A stretch of DNA of 64,000 nucleotides from Nitzschia sp. DOCU1 (GCA_951394045.1 OX595987.1:3596001-3660000), one strand, 5' to 3'; shown: positions 1-11,295, counted from the stretch's first letter. Notes: a model not told the origin generated them from the sequence alone. Translations and numbers: made by a program.

Positions 1-926
1 AAACATTCACTATCGCAACTACCGGTAACTTCATTTGTTGGCGATTCTCATCGCCGCCTTTACTATTTCGCAGAACAGAATCCCCCTTGAATGAAAGTTC
101 TCGTTGGAGACATCACATCCACGCTTTTGCACAATACAATACGTGTAAAGGTGACAAGGGCAGAGAAACCCGACAAACCAAGCCTATTGCAGTTGTGACT
201 TCAATGTGCCCGTCTTTTGGTCGAATGAACCATGCCCTCGGCGGCGAAGGACGCGCTGGAGGCGAGCCTTCACAACCCAGAAGCGATGTATGACGCCATC
301 ATGGGCGATGGTGCAATCTTGGGGATGAGATCTGGTATTGTATGCTTCAATAATTATCACCTGTACAGTTCAATGGGCACATTGTGCCCTTGATGTCCCC
401 GGGGCTTCCAATGCCCGGTTGAACTGCGAAGAATTCAGAAGGACACAACCCGAACGATTCCGCAGGTTGCTCCTATCACACAACTATAACCACGGGGATT
501 CACTCTAAAGCGAACGGGGAGCCCCGTCATCACTAAATATACGGCTCAGTTCGATCGCGAAGCCCAACGAAGCGGTTTGTCCTGTTTCGACCTGAATGTT
601 CCTGATACGAGTGCAGTTTGGTTGTGGAAGTGCAGATGTGGAAAGCAGGAAGTGGTGGGGCTAACGCGTTTCTACAACAAAGGCGGAACGCATGGAAGGC
701 AAGAACGGTGTCCTTTTCTTTCTATCGGCATGATCAGCAATGCTATCGTCAAATGCAATTCTCTACTCCCCAAGCTGAATCTAGTCGAGCAATGAAAACA
801 GATAATGATGTCATGTGTATTAATCTAACGTTATTATCACAATGTAAATCCCGGTGTAATGCAATAGAACAAAGAAGCCCAAAAAGATAAGAAAGCAGCT
901 TGCTGCTCTCTTAATCAACAAGCAAA
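1..926. other. intergenic, no gene supported
   Basis: Only short overlapping open frames without recognisable domains occur here. The one structural feature is a small inverted repeat at 370-393 (10-base arms, one bulged base, loop ATT, core GGGCAC/GTGCCC). Its function is unknown and it may be chance. Confidence 0.5.
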
Positions 927-1967
927 CTAGGCGCTGAGAGGCTCTGCCTTGTCTTGTTCGTCGATAGCCTTGTCTTCGTCCGTCAACTTGTCTCCCTTTT
1001 CATCCGCGACCGAGTCCTTCTTCTCGCCATCCTTAGGGCTAACCTTAACTGCAACCCGTCGCATACGGCGGCAGAGTTCTGATCTGTCCTTGACAAACAA
1101 TTCGTGGTAATATCCACCTCGGGCCGGGCCCGTGTTGATGAGCTCGAATCCGTAGAGATTGAGCTGGCGCTTGAAAGAGCTGAGACGGCTCTGACGGAAA
1201 TAGAGCGGAACGATTTCCTTGAAGAACTTGTCAGGCTTGTGAATGGCAAACGCACGCCCGTTGGCCACGAAGGAAATCACATCGGACCTTCCCGCAGCCT
1301 CAACCTCGAGCAGAAGGCGGTGAAGCTTCTCAGGGAAAGGCTCAATGACACCACCCCGCATTCTGCGGCTGCCATCTCGGTGGAAAAGGGAGTGGGGGGA
1401 TGGCAAGGGGATATCGCCAGCAGCACCTTTCAGGCCACCCATGACGTTTTGGTTCATCATAAGGCGTTCTTGCAGAAGATTCGTTCCGAGCATATTGCCC
1501 TGGCCGCCCATTCCAGCAAGACCCCCCATACCGAGCTGTGTTCGGAGGGAATCGTCAAATCTGGAGGACTGAATCTTCTGGTCGAGATAACTCTGCAAGA
1601 TCGCTGCAGAGGGGTCTTGTTGCTGCTGGTTGCCCTGCTGTAGCAACGGGTTATTCGGGGTGTTGTTATGGAGTTGCTGTTGCAACTGCTGCAGCCTCTT
1701 GAGGTCGTTCAGGTTGAGGTTATTCATCCCCCCCATGCCTCCCATTTGCGACTGGTTGTTCATCATGGCCATCATGTTAGCGTTTCCCATGCCGCTGTTT
1801 CCCATGTTCATGCCACCCATTCCACCCATGCCCATCATACCTTGGGTAGGGTTTCCTTGGCGCAAGAAAGCGGATACAGAACTGTTAGACTGGCCGTTCT
1901 GGGAGCTGCCCATGTCTTGCTGCTGGCCTCCCATACTTTGCTGAAAGACTTGATTGTTCATCATCAT
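927..1967 (-). CDS. HSF-type DNA-binding domain transcription factor (C-terminal HSF domain)
   Basis: A single-exon 346-residue protein. Residues 1 to about 200 are rich in Met, Gly, Asn and Gln, including runs such as QQLQQQLHNN, and look like a disordered activation-type region. Residues about 208-310 form a heat-shock-factor DNA-binding domain: FPEKLHRLLLEVE, then FKEIVPLYFRQSRLSSFKRQ (recognition helix), then LNLYGFELI and GGYYHELFVKDR. A short acidic/Lys-rich tail follows. HSF proteins bind nGAAn repeats in the nucleus, and the family is greatly expanded in diatoms. In most HSFs the domain is N-terminal, so the order is reversed here. There is no coiled-coil trimerisation region that I can see. 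The start is the first of three consecutive Met codons. The HSF fold is secure; target genes cannot be inferred. Confidence 0.9.
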   Translation of the reverse strand: MMMNNQVFQQSMGGQQQDMGSSQNGQSNSSVSAFLRQGNPTQGMMGMGGMGGMNMGNSGMGNANMMAMMNNQSQMGGMGGMNNLNLNDLKRLQQLQQQLHNNTPNNPLLQQGNQQQQDPSAAILQSYLDQKIQSSRFDDSLRTQLGMGGLAGMGGQGNMLGTNLLQERLMMNQNVMGGLKGAAGDIPLPSPHSLFHRDGSRRMRGGVIEPFPEKLHRLLLEVEAAGRSDVISFVANGRAFAIHKPDKFFKEIVPLYFRQSRLSSFKRQLNLYGFELINTGPARGGYYHELFVKDRSELCRRMRRVAVKVSPKDGEKKDSVADEKGDKLTDEDKAIDEQDKAEPLSA

Positions 1968-4220
1968 TGGAGAGCGATTTTGGTTTTTGTGAGCGGATTC
2001 AGTTCCTCAGAAATTCCAGGTGTTCGAACTTTTTGAAAGTGGTGGACGGGCTTCGTTGACGTTGTCGTTTCAAATTATCTGTTTTATGAGAGGAAGCGGA
2101 ATGCTTCCGAGCGAGGAAGTTTTCGACAACGATTTCAATTCACTTTGGCGGAACGCTACATGTTCCTCATAACATCCACGATAAGAACCCAAGAATGGCA
2201 AGGGGTCCCGCTTACAAAAGCGCGTTTGGTGACTTAACCGTCTGCTTTCATCCGTTTTATCAAGAAAATTATTCATGAAATCAATTGTAACACTTTAAAG
2301 ACGGGTACGCAGCAAGACACAACTTGAAAAGGCAGCGGAAGAGCTAATCAGAACTCAAACGAACAGAAATGGTGTTAGGTGGCATTTCTCTGTGGGTACA
2401 TTCGGGAACGCCTTGAAGTTCTTTGTTCTTTGGAGTTGAACTCTTCTCACCAATATGTCCATCGAACAACGATTTCGACGCTAATACTCTATAGTGGTAA
2501 GGGAAAAGAAGGCTCCTAACACGACAGGCGGAAGGGGCTATAAAGTCGGAACCCTAAATGTGAATCGCAGCCCCAATGCTTTCCCGGACAAGTCTTCGAT
2601 GAGCCTGCGAATCTGTATGACGGATCGTGCAGCCACGACGATTTAGGTAGATGCGCTGACATTATGAGAAAAGGAATATTGAAGTTGCATCAATTCTCGT
2701 TAGTCTTCGCAATTAGTAATAACAGATGCAACTACATACCAATTGCCTCTGATAGCCCCCAGATAGTTTCGTAGAACAGTCGAGCGTCATGTCTTCTTAA
2801 TGATATTTTCGTTCACTGGATTGTCATTAAATCTTTGACATTTGCACGCAACATCACATTCGTGTTTTGGCTTTTGATAATATGTCTTGTGTTCAACCTG
2901 GCCATCTCCCTTCTCACCTGTTCGCCATTTTGATATAGCCCAATTCTCTGGCGAAGAAGCCTTCTTTCTTCTGATCATTTCGGTATTTATTGCCGGGCTA
3001 TTATCTGGAAACGCTCGAGCTCACTGCAGTACCAGCAGTACCAGGTAATTCGACTAAACGGATCTGTGCCTAACTGACATGGGCTATGGTATACTGTATG
3101 ATACATGCTGCTACACTTGTCGTCACGCGGGCGCGAACAAAGTGATGACGAATGTACGTTACACGCTACAGTAGGAATCCAGTCGTTGATGGCATAAATA
3201 ATTCACGCAGTCCTTTCGGTCCTTTAACGTTCTGGAAAAATGATATTTCCTCACTCCTTCAGACGCCCGCGAGTTCCAATAGATAAATAGCCCTCGCAAT
3301 TTATATCACTACGATCATTCGGAATAGAGCGCTTGCAAAGTTTTTATCACTACGAATAGTGAAGAAACGAGCGAGGGGGGCCTCCTTATCTCCATGATCA
3401 GTTTGATAAAAAGTGAGGACGGAGAATCACCAAAAAATGACGAAAGTAATATGTTGCTTGGTGGTGATGATCGTTGACTCGATAGGGAGACTTTTGCTCA
3501 CAACTGATATTGACGATTAGAAGAGAATTTAAAATCGATTGTGTCAAAGAAGCTGTTCCATACAACTATTACGAGTAATGCAGAAGGCGGATTGAAAGCT
3601 ACCGTAGTCTTAGAATATCGGTAGTCCTCGGATTCACAACCCGCTACGGCGTCCGCTTTTCTTTATCAGAAACTGTGACTTCGTTTAGCGTCGAGCGAGG
3701 ATCCATCATCATGCCCGGTGCAGATGATGGATATTTATGTTCCGCACTTCATAGTACAATAGAAAGAACCTCCTTACTACGAATTATTAGTAGTACTCTA
3801 GTATTCGTAAGTATTTTTTCCTCTCTCGGTACCTAGTACTCTGGCTATAGAGATGAAGTCATGAGCTTCTCCCCCGCCCACCATCCTACTAGAAGAAGCT
3901 CGTGGCTATCCGACAACAGTAGCAGCATAATAGCTACTCTTCCTCAAGGAGGCGGAGGAGGTACTACAGCAGCTGGAAAACCACTCCGGGTAGTAGTAGA
4001 TAGAGACGAGCAGTTGACAAGAATGTCCATCACTCGGGCCGCACTTATGCTATGCTACTAGTCCAGCTAGACCTAGTTGTGAGGACCTTATGAAACCTAG
4101 CAGTATAGCCGTGCTTCGAACTTACAAGCAACACTCATCGACATGTGCTACCTCCTCGCTACGAGTACGTAGAGACTCTCGTCGACGACGAAGAAAGAGT
4201 ACAGAATTATTCAAAAACTC
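1968..4220. other. long intergenic stretch without a supported gene
   Basis: About 2.25 kb with only short frames (60-70 codons) that lack domains or splice partners. AT-rich patches and TAGTAGTACTC-like words occur around 3786-3850. It presumably holds the 5' region of the HSF gene and the 3' region of the MFS gene. Confidence 0.5.
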
Positions 4221-5867
4221 TTACACAGCCTCGTCGTTGTCCTCGTCGCTGTCGAAATCCAGAAGCCGCCGCGATCGTCGAATGGAGTGAACTAACTCAC
4301 GGCCTGGCGAAGTTAGAATGAGGCCAGGACTTACGGAGGACGAGACACGATGCTTGTGATGCCCAATCTTGGGGGCATTTTCGTCCATAGTAGCTGTGGA
4401 TTCTGAAACGTAGGTTCCGTATCGGAATGTTACCAATGCGGGTAAGATAGCCACGACCACGAGTAGGCAATTCATGGGCATGTAGTTTCCTCCAAAATCG
4501 ATTTCGGCGGCTACGGCCATGGGGTACTGGACCAGTCCAATCAAGGCTGCCGTTGTAAAGACAACACCAATAATACGTCCCATGGTTTGAACTCCAAAGG
4601 TCCCTGCAATCAATGTGTTGATGGTAGCATAAAGGTAGGCACGAAAGCAGGTGAATATGAAAAAGTTGATCATTTGCACCGTCAAATTGGGAATCAACAA
4701 CATTACGGCAAAGACCAGACCAAAAATGTTGGTCGTATGAAGGGTGTTGACAATCCCCAAGTATGTCACTGTGCGTTCGATAAAAGGAACAAAGAAAATA
4801 CCACAGGGAAGCGCCCAGCTGAAAATCGTAGCATACTTGGAGTTTTCGTCCCCCAGACTCAATAAAAAGGCATCCACCGCCATGACGTAGTAGTTACATT
4901 GCAACATGTGCGTCGCGACAAAGAACATGGTGAAGATAAAGTCCTTTGTCTTCAATTGATCAAAAATATCCATGTTTTGGATACGTTTAACATGGGCCAG
5001 ATAGTTTGGATTGGTCGAAGCAAAGTCATCTTCTGACGACGACGACACACCCATGCCTTGATTCTTGATCAACTGGGCTTCTTCTGCCTTGTCTTCGTCG
5101 TGAATGACCTTTTCCCAGTTTCGTCGTTCCAACGCAATCCAACAGCATACCAGCGGTGTATAGACTAATGCCGCCCAAATAGTATACGCCAGCATCATAT
5201 CCTCGCGAGTCCAGCCGTACTTGTCTTGAAGAGCTTTCAAAACTGAAAAGATAATGGACGAAGCATCAAACAAACAACTGACCGATGCCAATAGCCCAGC
5301 TTGATACTTTTTCAGTAGAAAGGATGCGGGAAAGGCACTGAGCATGGTCGCCGACCCTCCCATGGCCAGTAAGGAATACGCCACATAAAAGTAATCTCTT
5401 TTAGCAGTCGTCGTATCCGAGATTCCCAACAATACGAGACCCAAAATTTGTACCACGCCACAAATGGAAAGCAATACCGACTTGGGCAGATAATCCAGCG
5501 CCATGCCAATAAAGAAGGAAAAGAAATTGAGAAAGAATTGTCCGGCTGTAAACATTCCCGCCAAAGCATTGGTTTGTTCACTGCACAGCGGTGCTCCACT
5601 GGCGATTTGCCAAAGAGTGGAATTTCCTTCGCCTGTCAGGATGGTTCCATCATCGTCAGCATCCATATCGCAATAGCCACCATATTGTCCTTCCCGCAAC
5701 AAAATCAACTCGAGAGGGGCCCATCCAAAGATGATCCCCGAAAAGAAAAAGGTAGAAGTCAACGCCAGAATATTTGTTGTCCATCGGAGTGAATTAGGAA
5801 TTGGCGAAGCCGTGGAAGTGTCATCGGACGACGACGACGGAATCAAGGAATCGGTTTCCCTCGGCAT
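4221..5867 (-). CDS. MFS transporter, SLC43 (LAT3/LAT4)-like
   Basis: A single-exon 548-residue polytopic membrane protein with about 12 hydrophobic helices. Helix 1 carries SGIIFGWAPLELILLREGQY, resembling the FGW...L..EG...C start of SLC43 large-neutral-amino-acid facilitators. It is followed by an extracellular-type loop with two cysteines (GGYC and APLC). Further SLC43-like features are a DASSIIF helix and a long central cytosolic loop (about 255-305) that is acidic and Ser-rich. The C-terminal tail ends in an acidic DSDEDNDEA run. The family carries branched or aromatic amino acids by uniport at the plasma membrane. The substrate here is inference, and a related nodulin-like MFS branch is possible. 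The start codon is the first Met after upstream stops. Confidence 0.75.
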   Translation of the reverse strand: MPRETDSLIPSSSSDDTSTASPIPNSLRWTTNILALTSTFFFSGIIFGWAPLELILLREGQYGGYCDMDADDDGTILTGEGNSTLWQIASGAPLCSEQTNALAGMFTAGQFFLNFFSFFIGMALDYLPKSVLLSICGVVQILGLVLLGISDTTTAKRDYFYVAYSLLAMGGSATMLSAFPASFLLKKYQAGLLASVSCLFDASSIIFSVLKALQDKYGWTREDMMLAYTIWAALVYTPLVCCWIALERRNWEKVIHDEDKAEEAQLIKNQGMGVSSSSEDDFASTNPNYLAHVKRIQNMDIFDQLKTKDFIFTMFFVATHMLQCNYYVMAVDAFLLSLGDENSKYATIFSWALPCGIFFVPFIERTVTYLGIVNTLHTTNIFGLVFAVMLLIPNLTVQMINFFIFTCFRAYLYATINTLIAGTFGVQTMGRIIGVVFTTAALIGLVQYPMAVAAEIDFGGNYMPMNCLLVVVAILPALVTFRYGTYVSESTATMDENAPKIGHHKHRVSSSVSPGLILTSPGRELVHSIRRSRRLLDFDSDEDNDEAV

Positions 5868-6402
5868 GATGATAGTATTGCAACAACAGTATGAAAGGCT
5901 GAATCCTCTGTTTGGGAGATGTAAGTGTGGTCAAAATTGCTTTCGTCAAAGATAGTTGAGTGAAGGGATCCGTCGATGCCTTTGGTTGTTGTTGTGCTTG
6001 CAAAAAGATTTTTCGTGTCTTGTTCAAAAGAACACGGCGGAAGTTCATCCGTGTCGGAGGGAAGAAGAGAAGGAGATACACGTGAGTTCACTCGGAGAGT
6101 TGGCTCCATTCAGACGGACGCACGACGAACTCGATGGCGACATTCCAAAATCCTTTAAATTGCAGTCGATGGAGTCGATTTTGCTATCTCGCTTCTGTCG
6201 TTCGTCCGCACTATCTTGGACGACCTCAACGATGGCCCTGTCTTTCTATACTCATAGAAGAAATTTATCTATAGTAACTTTGGATCAGTCATTGTCTCAA
6301 CAGTAGAGTCATCTGTTTTGGGCGTTGGTCGCAAAAACAAAGACAGAGAGCAACACGAGCGAGAAGCAACTTTAGTCTTTCTTTCTACTAGTGACGAAAG
6401 GA
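5868..6402. other. intergenic: 5' region of the MFS gene and 3' region of the esterase-like gene
   Basis: Overlapping short frames exist on both strands, but none has a domain or a spliced extension. I see no clear regulatory element. Confidence 0.45.
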
Positions 6403-7749
6403 TTATGTCGTTATCCAACGGACCGGCGTATCGAGTCGTTGGTAGTAGTAGCCTGTAGTAGCACTATCATTGGTACCATTATAACGAGAATCAGCAGTAA
6501 GTGGGGCTGCCGGTAGTTGGATCCGCACGTGCAGCGTGTCTAGCAACAATTGCTCATTCATGACTCGATACACGGGCTCGCGAAAGTGCACATCATCAAT
6601 ATAGTACTTGGACGGAGTCCCCAAGAGCCGATCTGTCAGATTGAGGCAGGACATGGTCATCCTACTATCGTTCTGTAATGCCGCCAATTTGCGGCACATC
6701 ATGCGATCTACTGCCGCCGTATGATATCGACCTCCCTTGGCAGGTGTCGTCGTTTTCCAAATGACTTGTGTTGGTTGTTTATACTGTTGCTGATGTTGAC
6801 GGTCAGTAGGATCATTATCCTTCAACAGAGTTTCGTTGATTGCTGACAAGACTTCTTGCACAAACCCCGGTTTGTCTTCTTGGAAATTGTGATACCAGTG
6901 ACCAGCATTCAAAATAAATACAGAAGGACGAAGTGGGGCGACTTGAAAACGAATCATGTCACTCCAACTGTACGTCCAGTTGAAAGGATGATGATCTATC
7001 CATGGTGTCTCATTTCGTAAAGGTGACAGCGTACTACTAGGCCGCCGCCGCAATAATGTAGCAACCGAATCCGAAAAGTGGCCCCGACTGGGAATTTGAT
7101 TCCCAAAGGCTTGAAAATATACCACCGAATTGTTGCGGATGGGATCCCAGAAATACCGATTCTCACAAACAGTGTTTTTGCAAGGAACCATGCCGATTCT
7201 TCCAGCCTCTCGAAAGCAGTCACAGACTTCGTAGGGGGTCAGTGCCAACGTCGAGGCATTAAAAAATGGCACCCACACACTTTCATGTTGCTGTTTTCCT
7301 CCAAAGAAATCGGCTGGTGATACCAAATGTGGAAAGGAATCAGGGTCAATCCATGTATTGTCATGGCGAAGAAAATATGCCAGACTATAATACATGAATC
7401 GGCTGACCGAATCGCCCAAAAAGACAATGGAAAGGTGGCAAGGTTCGAGGGGGCAAGGCGTAGATGATGATTCTGATTCAGCAAAAGAAGGAGTCGACAC
7501 TGAAACGGCATGAAATCTCCCAACCTTGTCTTGATCCAAACATAGCGAAACAAAGGCTAGAAGCAACAGAACCCCCAAACAATAGAACCGTAGTCGTTGT
7601 CGTGGCGGCCATGGGATTGTTTTCACCAATCTCGTCGTCCATGCGCTACTCGCGGATGGCACCATTGCGGGTTCTTCTTCATCCTTGGAGGCTTCCTCGC
7701 TGCTTGGTCGTCCTTCTTGTAACAGCCTACGTTTGTCCATGAATCTCAT
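6403..7749 (-). CDS. type II membrane PC-esterase / SGNH-hydrolase-like protein
   Basis: A 448-residue protein from the ATG at 7749; the open frame continues upstream without ATG. An Arg/Lys-rich N-terminus precedes a signal anchor (RLRFYCLGVLLLLAFVSLCL). The lumenal part contains IVFLGDSVSRFMYYSLAYFL, the GDS block with nucleophile Ser, a mid block VFILNAGHWYHNF, and near the C-terminus IDDVHFREPVY, the D-x-x-H pair. This layout matches the PC-esterase/TBL/CAS1 clan (PF13839-like), Golgi enzymes that add or remove acetyl groups on glycans. Several N-glycosylation sequons (NET, NWT, NGT) fit a lumenal position. The exact acceptor is unknown. Confidence 0.7.
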   Translation of the reverse strand: MRFMDKRRLLQEGRPSSEEASKDEEEPAMVPSASSAWTTRLVKTIPWPPRQRLRFYCLGVLLLLAFVSLCLDQDKVGRFHAVSVSTPSFAESESSSTPCPLEPCHLSIVFLGDSVSRFMYYSLAYFLRHDNTWIDPDSFPHLVSPADFFGGKQQHESVWVPFFNASTLALTPYEVCDCFREAGRIGMVPCKNTVCENRYFWDPIRNNSVVYFQAFGNQIPSRGHFSDSVATLLRRRPSSTLSPLRNETPWIDHHPFNWTYSWSDMIRFQVAPLRPSVFILNAGHWYHNFQEDKPGFVQEVLSAINETLLKDNDPTDRQHQQQYKQPTQVIWKTTTPAKGGRYHTAAVDRMMCRKLAALQNDSRMTMSCLNLTDRLLGTPSKYYIDDVHFREPVYRVMNEQLLLDTLHVRIQLPAAPLTADSRYNGTNDSATTGYYYQRLDTPVRWITT

Positions 7750-8337
7750 GACATTATTGTTTGGAGGCTCCTTCCCCCCACTTGCCCTTGTGAAGACTGG
7801 GATTGTTGTTGGTGGTGTGAAAGCCTCTTTTGGGTATTTTGGCAGGCGAACGACTGACTCGCTGATTTTGATTGATTCATTCGATTGGTTTCGTGGGGAT
7901 TGATTCGTTTGATTCAAACAAACGACACCATAAAATGATACTTTCAAACTTCAAAAAGGGGGAGCTCGGAAATTCAGAATCCTTTCTACGACGAGGTAAT
8001 ATAGTCGAACACGAGGGTAACTTTGCCGAACTGCAACGCAACGACGACGTTTGATTAGCAATAGCTTCCCGTTTCGCACATCCTTCTTCTTGAAACACGC
8101 AACAAGAATAGCAGCATGACCTGCCCGCCGGACCGCCTTTCTCTCTTCTTCATTTACAACCACCATTGACGGCACAATGAAGAATGTCCTCCTCGTTGTT
8201 GTGCTGCTGGTTCTTCTTGCTTGATGATCCCTACTAATAGTACTACCACTTGTTCTTACTACTAGTTGGTTCTTGCTTCATGCTAGTTATCCTACATGAT
8301 AAGATACGTCAATGTGGCGTGCCTCATTTGGTACTAG
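7750..8337. other. intergenic, no gene supported
   Basis: It contains the 5' region of the esterase-like gene. A tract of CTACTAATAGTACTACC-type words lies at about 8230-8275. Nothing else is recognisable. Confidence 0.45.
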
Positions 8338-9117
8338 CTATTGTGTAGTCGTAGTAGTACGGAGGAGGTGCTTGGCGGGACCACCAGCAGGGGCGGGGGC
8401 CAACTTTGTTTGCTGCGTTGGCGGTATCCTGTTGACGAGCCAGGATGGCGGCGTCCGGAAGCAGAAGGAAGGCGATCTTCGTCCTTGGCATGCTGCTAAC
8501 TCTCTGCCTTTTGCCATTTCTCGGTAGAGTTGTCCAAGATCGTCTTTTAGCAGTTCCTTGCGAAAAAAATCTTTGTTTTCATGATCATTCTTCTTGTTGC
8601 TCTTGTTGTAGTAGTACTGCTTCTTTGTTCTTCTTGGTGACGATGGGAGGATCATGGCCGCGGTGTGCTGGTGCTTCCTCCGCGTGAGGTGGAGGTCGCC
8701 GCTCTTCTTCAGGAAGACCACTTGTTCATTGTTAGTAATTGTCTTTGTCTTTGAAAAGTGTTGCTGGTGGTGGAGTGACGCACCACCAAGATCATCGTCT
8801 TCTTCCTCCTCGTCGTCGCCACCCTCGTCGGAGGAAACTTCTTCTTCACAATAGAAATTTCCATCTTCTTCCTCCTCGTCCTGCTTCTCGGGAAAAGCGG
8901 CAGCTGGATTGTTCATGTGGTCGTTCTCGTACCTTGTTAACATAAAAGTTGTTTGCTTCTTGACATCATCATCCGGTTGATGTTTGTAAACATGTATTGC
9001 TGCGGCTGCTGGCCTGCTGCTTCGTCGTCTGCTAGTGCTGTTGTTGGCAATGGCTTTGACTGTATAGAGGAACGGTCGCATCGAGCTGACTTTAATTTCG
9101 GGATCCGAGGCCACCAT
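8338..9117 (-). CDS. hypothetical low-complexity protein (weak gene call)
   Basis: A 259-codon open frame from an ATG. The product is compositionally biased: an acidic block (DEEEEDGNF, EGGDDEEEEDDDLGG) at about 80-112, then a basic Lys/Asn/His-rich region and a Thr-rich tail (TTTTTQ). No domain, signal peptide or membrane segment is visible. Such frames can arise by chance in GAA/GTC-rich DNA, and the opposite strand also has open stretches. It is kept because it is the only sizeable ATG frame between two solid genes. Transcript data would decide. Confidence 0.3.
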   Translation of the reverse strand: MVASDPEIKVSSMRPFLYTVKAIANNSTSRRRSSRPAAAAIHVYKHQPDDDVKKQTTFMLTRYENDHMNNPAAAFPEKQDEEEEDGNFYCEEEVSSDEGGDDEEEEDDDLGGASLHHQQHFSKTKTITNNEQVVFLKKSGDLHLTRRKHQHTAAMILPSSPRRTKKQYYYNKSNKKNDHENKDFFRKELLKDDLGQLYREMAKGRELAACQGRRSPSFCFRTPPSWLVNRIPPTQQTKLAPAPAGGPAKHLLRTTTTTQ

Positions 9118-9964
9118 TGCGTACGCGTTTGTTGTTTACCTCCTCGTTACTCTTGACTATGTGTTCGAAAATTGTGGGACCGACCGTCCTCGTGGAAAGA
9201 ACAAGGCCTTGAAAGAACACAAATTCCGCCAAATAGCGTCTTGGCGCAAATACATGGCGAGGCCGGTAATTGTTTTAGTTGCAACGTCTGGCGAAGCTAG
9301 TATTCTGTTCAACTAGGGCATAATTGTGGATTTCAGTTTCCCTCGAACGATGAGGACGCAAAGAAGGGAGGGAGAGAAACATAGTACAAACATGGGAGCA
9401 GATACATAGAGATTTTTCAACCCGAACGCTCTTTGTTCTTGAAAGTCCTATATTTGGAAACGTGGTGTTACTAGTAGCTACTAGCTCGTAGTAGTCCCTC
9501 GTCTTCTTCGTTTGAAATAGGAGGGGGCGGGCAGCAAGAACGAGTGCTGGTGACAGCAACCCAGTAGCAATGATGAACATTTCGGGTAGACTGGGAGACG
9601 TACCAGGTACGTTTCGTGGCAAGTGCCCCACCTTTGCAGTAGAAATGAGCCTCCGACGCAATGGAGATGACGCTAACGGTAAGCGTGTTTAAAGAAGCGA
9701 GTGCACAAGGAACAATCGCAATAGAAATACGCGTCGCGGCCATGGTAGAACCTTGATTGAGAATCCCGTATCAAATAAAACTAACATGTTGAAGCCATGG
9801 CGTCGTTGCTGCCTGCTGACGAAGATCTAGAGTAGTGTCCTATACTACTATACTACTAGTCTATAGCTAGATCAACGTAGTCCTCTTGGCCACAGTAGAG
9901 GAATCCTGCCCCAGCTGCCAGTGGCTTTTGTAAAAAGACTTGCTTGTAGTCTTGACCACACCTT
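9118..9964. other. intergenic, no gene supported
   Basis: Two overlapping minus-strand frames at 9275-9743 have no domain support. A TACTACTATACTACTAGTC tract lies at about 9843-9862, close to the 3' end of the ESCO gene. Confidence 0.45.
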
Positions 9965-10990
9965 TTACTTGTTGACTTGTTCCTGCTTGCTTGTCGAATA
10001 GTCATAGATGCAGGCTGGACCTTGGCAATATTTGTTGGCGAATTGACAACCTGCCTCGGTGGGACTCGAAAAGGCTAGTTGACCAAGAGGTACAGTCATG
10101 CCAAAAAAGGCATATTGGCGTGCGGTATCCACCAGTCGAGTGGCAATGCCTTGGCTTCGCACGTTTTCGCGAGTCCATAAAATGGCAATTCCCAGCATGG
10201 ATTTGGTAGGAATCTTCTTTTGAATGATGCGAGTAGTAGAACGTTTGCTGGTGACACGTAGATTGCTGTTGTTTGTGGTTGCGCAAGGCTTGCTAGTCTC
10301 GCTATTGCCATGTTCTGTGTCATCCAAAGGAATTTCTTCGTCTACGTCCACAAGTCGAAAGGCCTTGGTAATGGGTTTGGTTGCTACCATGCCCACCACT
10401 CGTTGCTGTCGTAAATACAACCACACCGTATGTCCCGCAAGACTGGTGCGTTCCATACCCAAATCTTGCGAGACTTGTTGATAAACAGCCTCGAGGCATG
10501 CTGACATGTCTTTGTGAACAGTCACGGAAACAATGGAATCGTCCTTGGCTAGTGAATGTACGCGTTGATGTTGCATGGAACGCCACAAGACTCCTTGCGC
10601 ATAGGGTCGACATATGGTGGCATGCATGCGCATGTCTTGTGCAATGCCTGGCATGTACAAGGTACCACATTTTTGACACAATTCTTGTCCAAAGACACTT
10701 TGACCACAATCCAAATAGACTTGTTTGAATTGTTTCTTTTTTCTCGTTGGAGGAGTGGATACTTTTTGAGTAATCGACAAAGGAGAAATTGTGGGAGGTG
10801 TCATGGGAGGTCGTTGTTCATGGCATAATGCCATGGGAGGTGTCGCAATGGAGGAGTGATTGCGAATGCGACTACCCGTCACAAAAAAGGAATTCAATGT
10901 CCGTTGACTTTTTGTAGTGTCCAAAACATCATCATTCGTCCAATGGCAAATGCTATTGCTAGGGGTGGACAGTGGTCGTTTGCGACTCAT
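9965..10990 (-). CDS. ECO1: cohesin N-acetyltransferase ECO1/CTF7/ESCO
   Basis: A 341-residue single-exon protein. Residues 29-36 (QRTLNSFF) form a PCNA-interacting PIP box (Q-x-x-L-x-x-F-F). Residues about 85-133 hold the ESCO zinc finger: VYLDCGQSVFG, then CQKCG, then HATIC. The last ligand looks like Cys rather than the usual His. A GNAT acetyltransferase core follows, with the acetyl-CoA loop RSQGIATRLVD and the ESCO-specific C-terminus (LAFSSPTEAG, FANKYCQG, IYDY). ECO1 acetylates SMC3 during S phase to lock cohesin onto sister chromatids, tethered to PCNA at forks. It is divergently transcribed from the SDR gene, with 474 bp between start codons. Family assignment is strong. Confidence 0.92.
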   Translation of the reverse strand: MSRKRPLSTPSNSICHWTNDDVLDTTKSQRTLNSFFVTGSRIRNHSSIATPPMALCHEQRPPMTPPTISPLSITQKVSTPPTRKKKQFKQVYLDCGQSVFGQELCQKCGTLYMPGIAQDMRMHATICRPYAQGVLWRSMQHQRVHSLAKDDSIVSVTVHKDMSACLEAVYQQVSQDLGMERTSLAGHTVWLYLRQQRVVGMVATKPITKAFRLVDVDEEIPLDDTEHGNSETSKPCATTNNSNLRVTSKRSTTRIIQKKIPTKSMLGIAILWTRENVRSQGIATRLVDTARQYAFFGMTVPLGQLAFSSPTEAGCQFANKYCQGPACIYDYSTSKQEQVNK

Positions 10991-11295
10991 GGTTCCACTC
11001 GAATAACTACTGCAAGTAGAAGAGCAAAGAGTAATACGACGAACTCAACGTTGTGGTGGTGGTTGCTGGTTGTGTGTGATGAGGGTAGGATATCTTGCTG
11101 TTGTCGCTGTGCCAACGAGACAACAAAATGGGATTGATGATGATGACAAGAGCGCCGCCCAGCACACCGTGCCATTTTCAGGTTTCTGGGCGTTTTTGGA
11201 AGCGATTTGAAATAAATGCTGGTATTCCAATCTACGTAACTTTTTAGGTAGTACAAGTTCTCCAACGAATCATTGGACTACTTCTAGTCGAACAA

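Noticed and set aside
1104..1643. 179-codon plus-strand open frame
   Set aside because: Antisense shadow of the HSF gene.
3861..4290. Two 66-codon plus-strand frames
   Set aside because: Ser/Arg-rich low-complexity translations overlapping the 3' end of the MFS gene; no support.
9275..9743. Two overlapping minus-strand frames with a hydrophobic N-terminus
   Set aside because: No domain, no splice partner, and both frames are equally open; probably chance.
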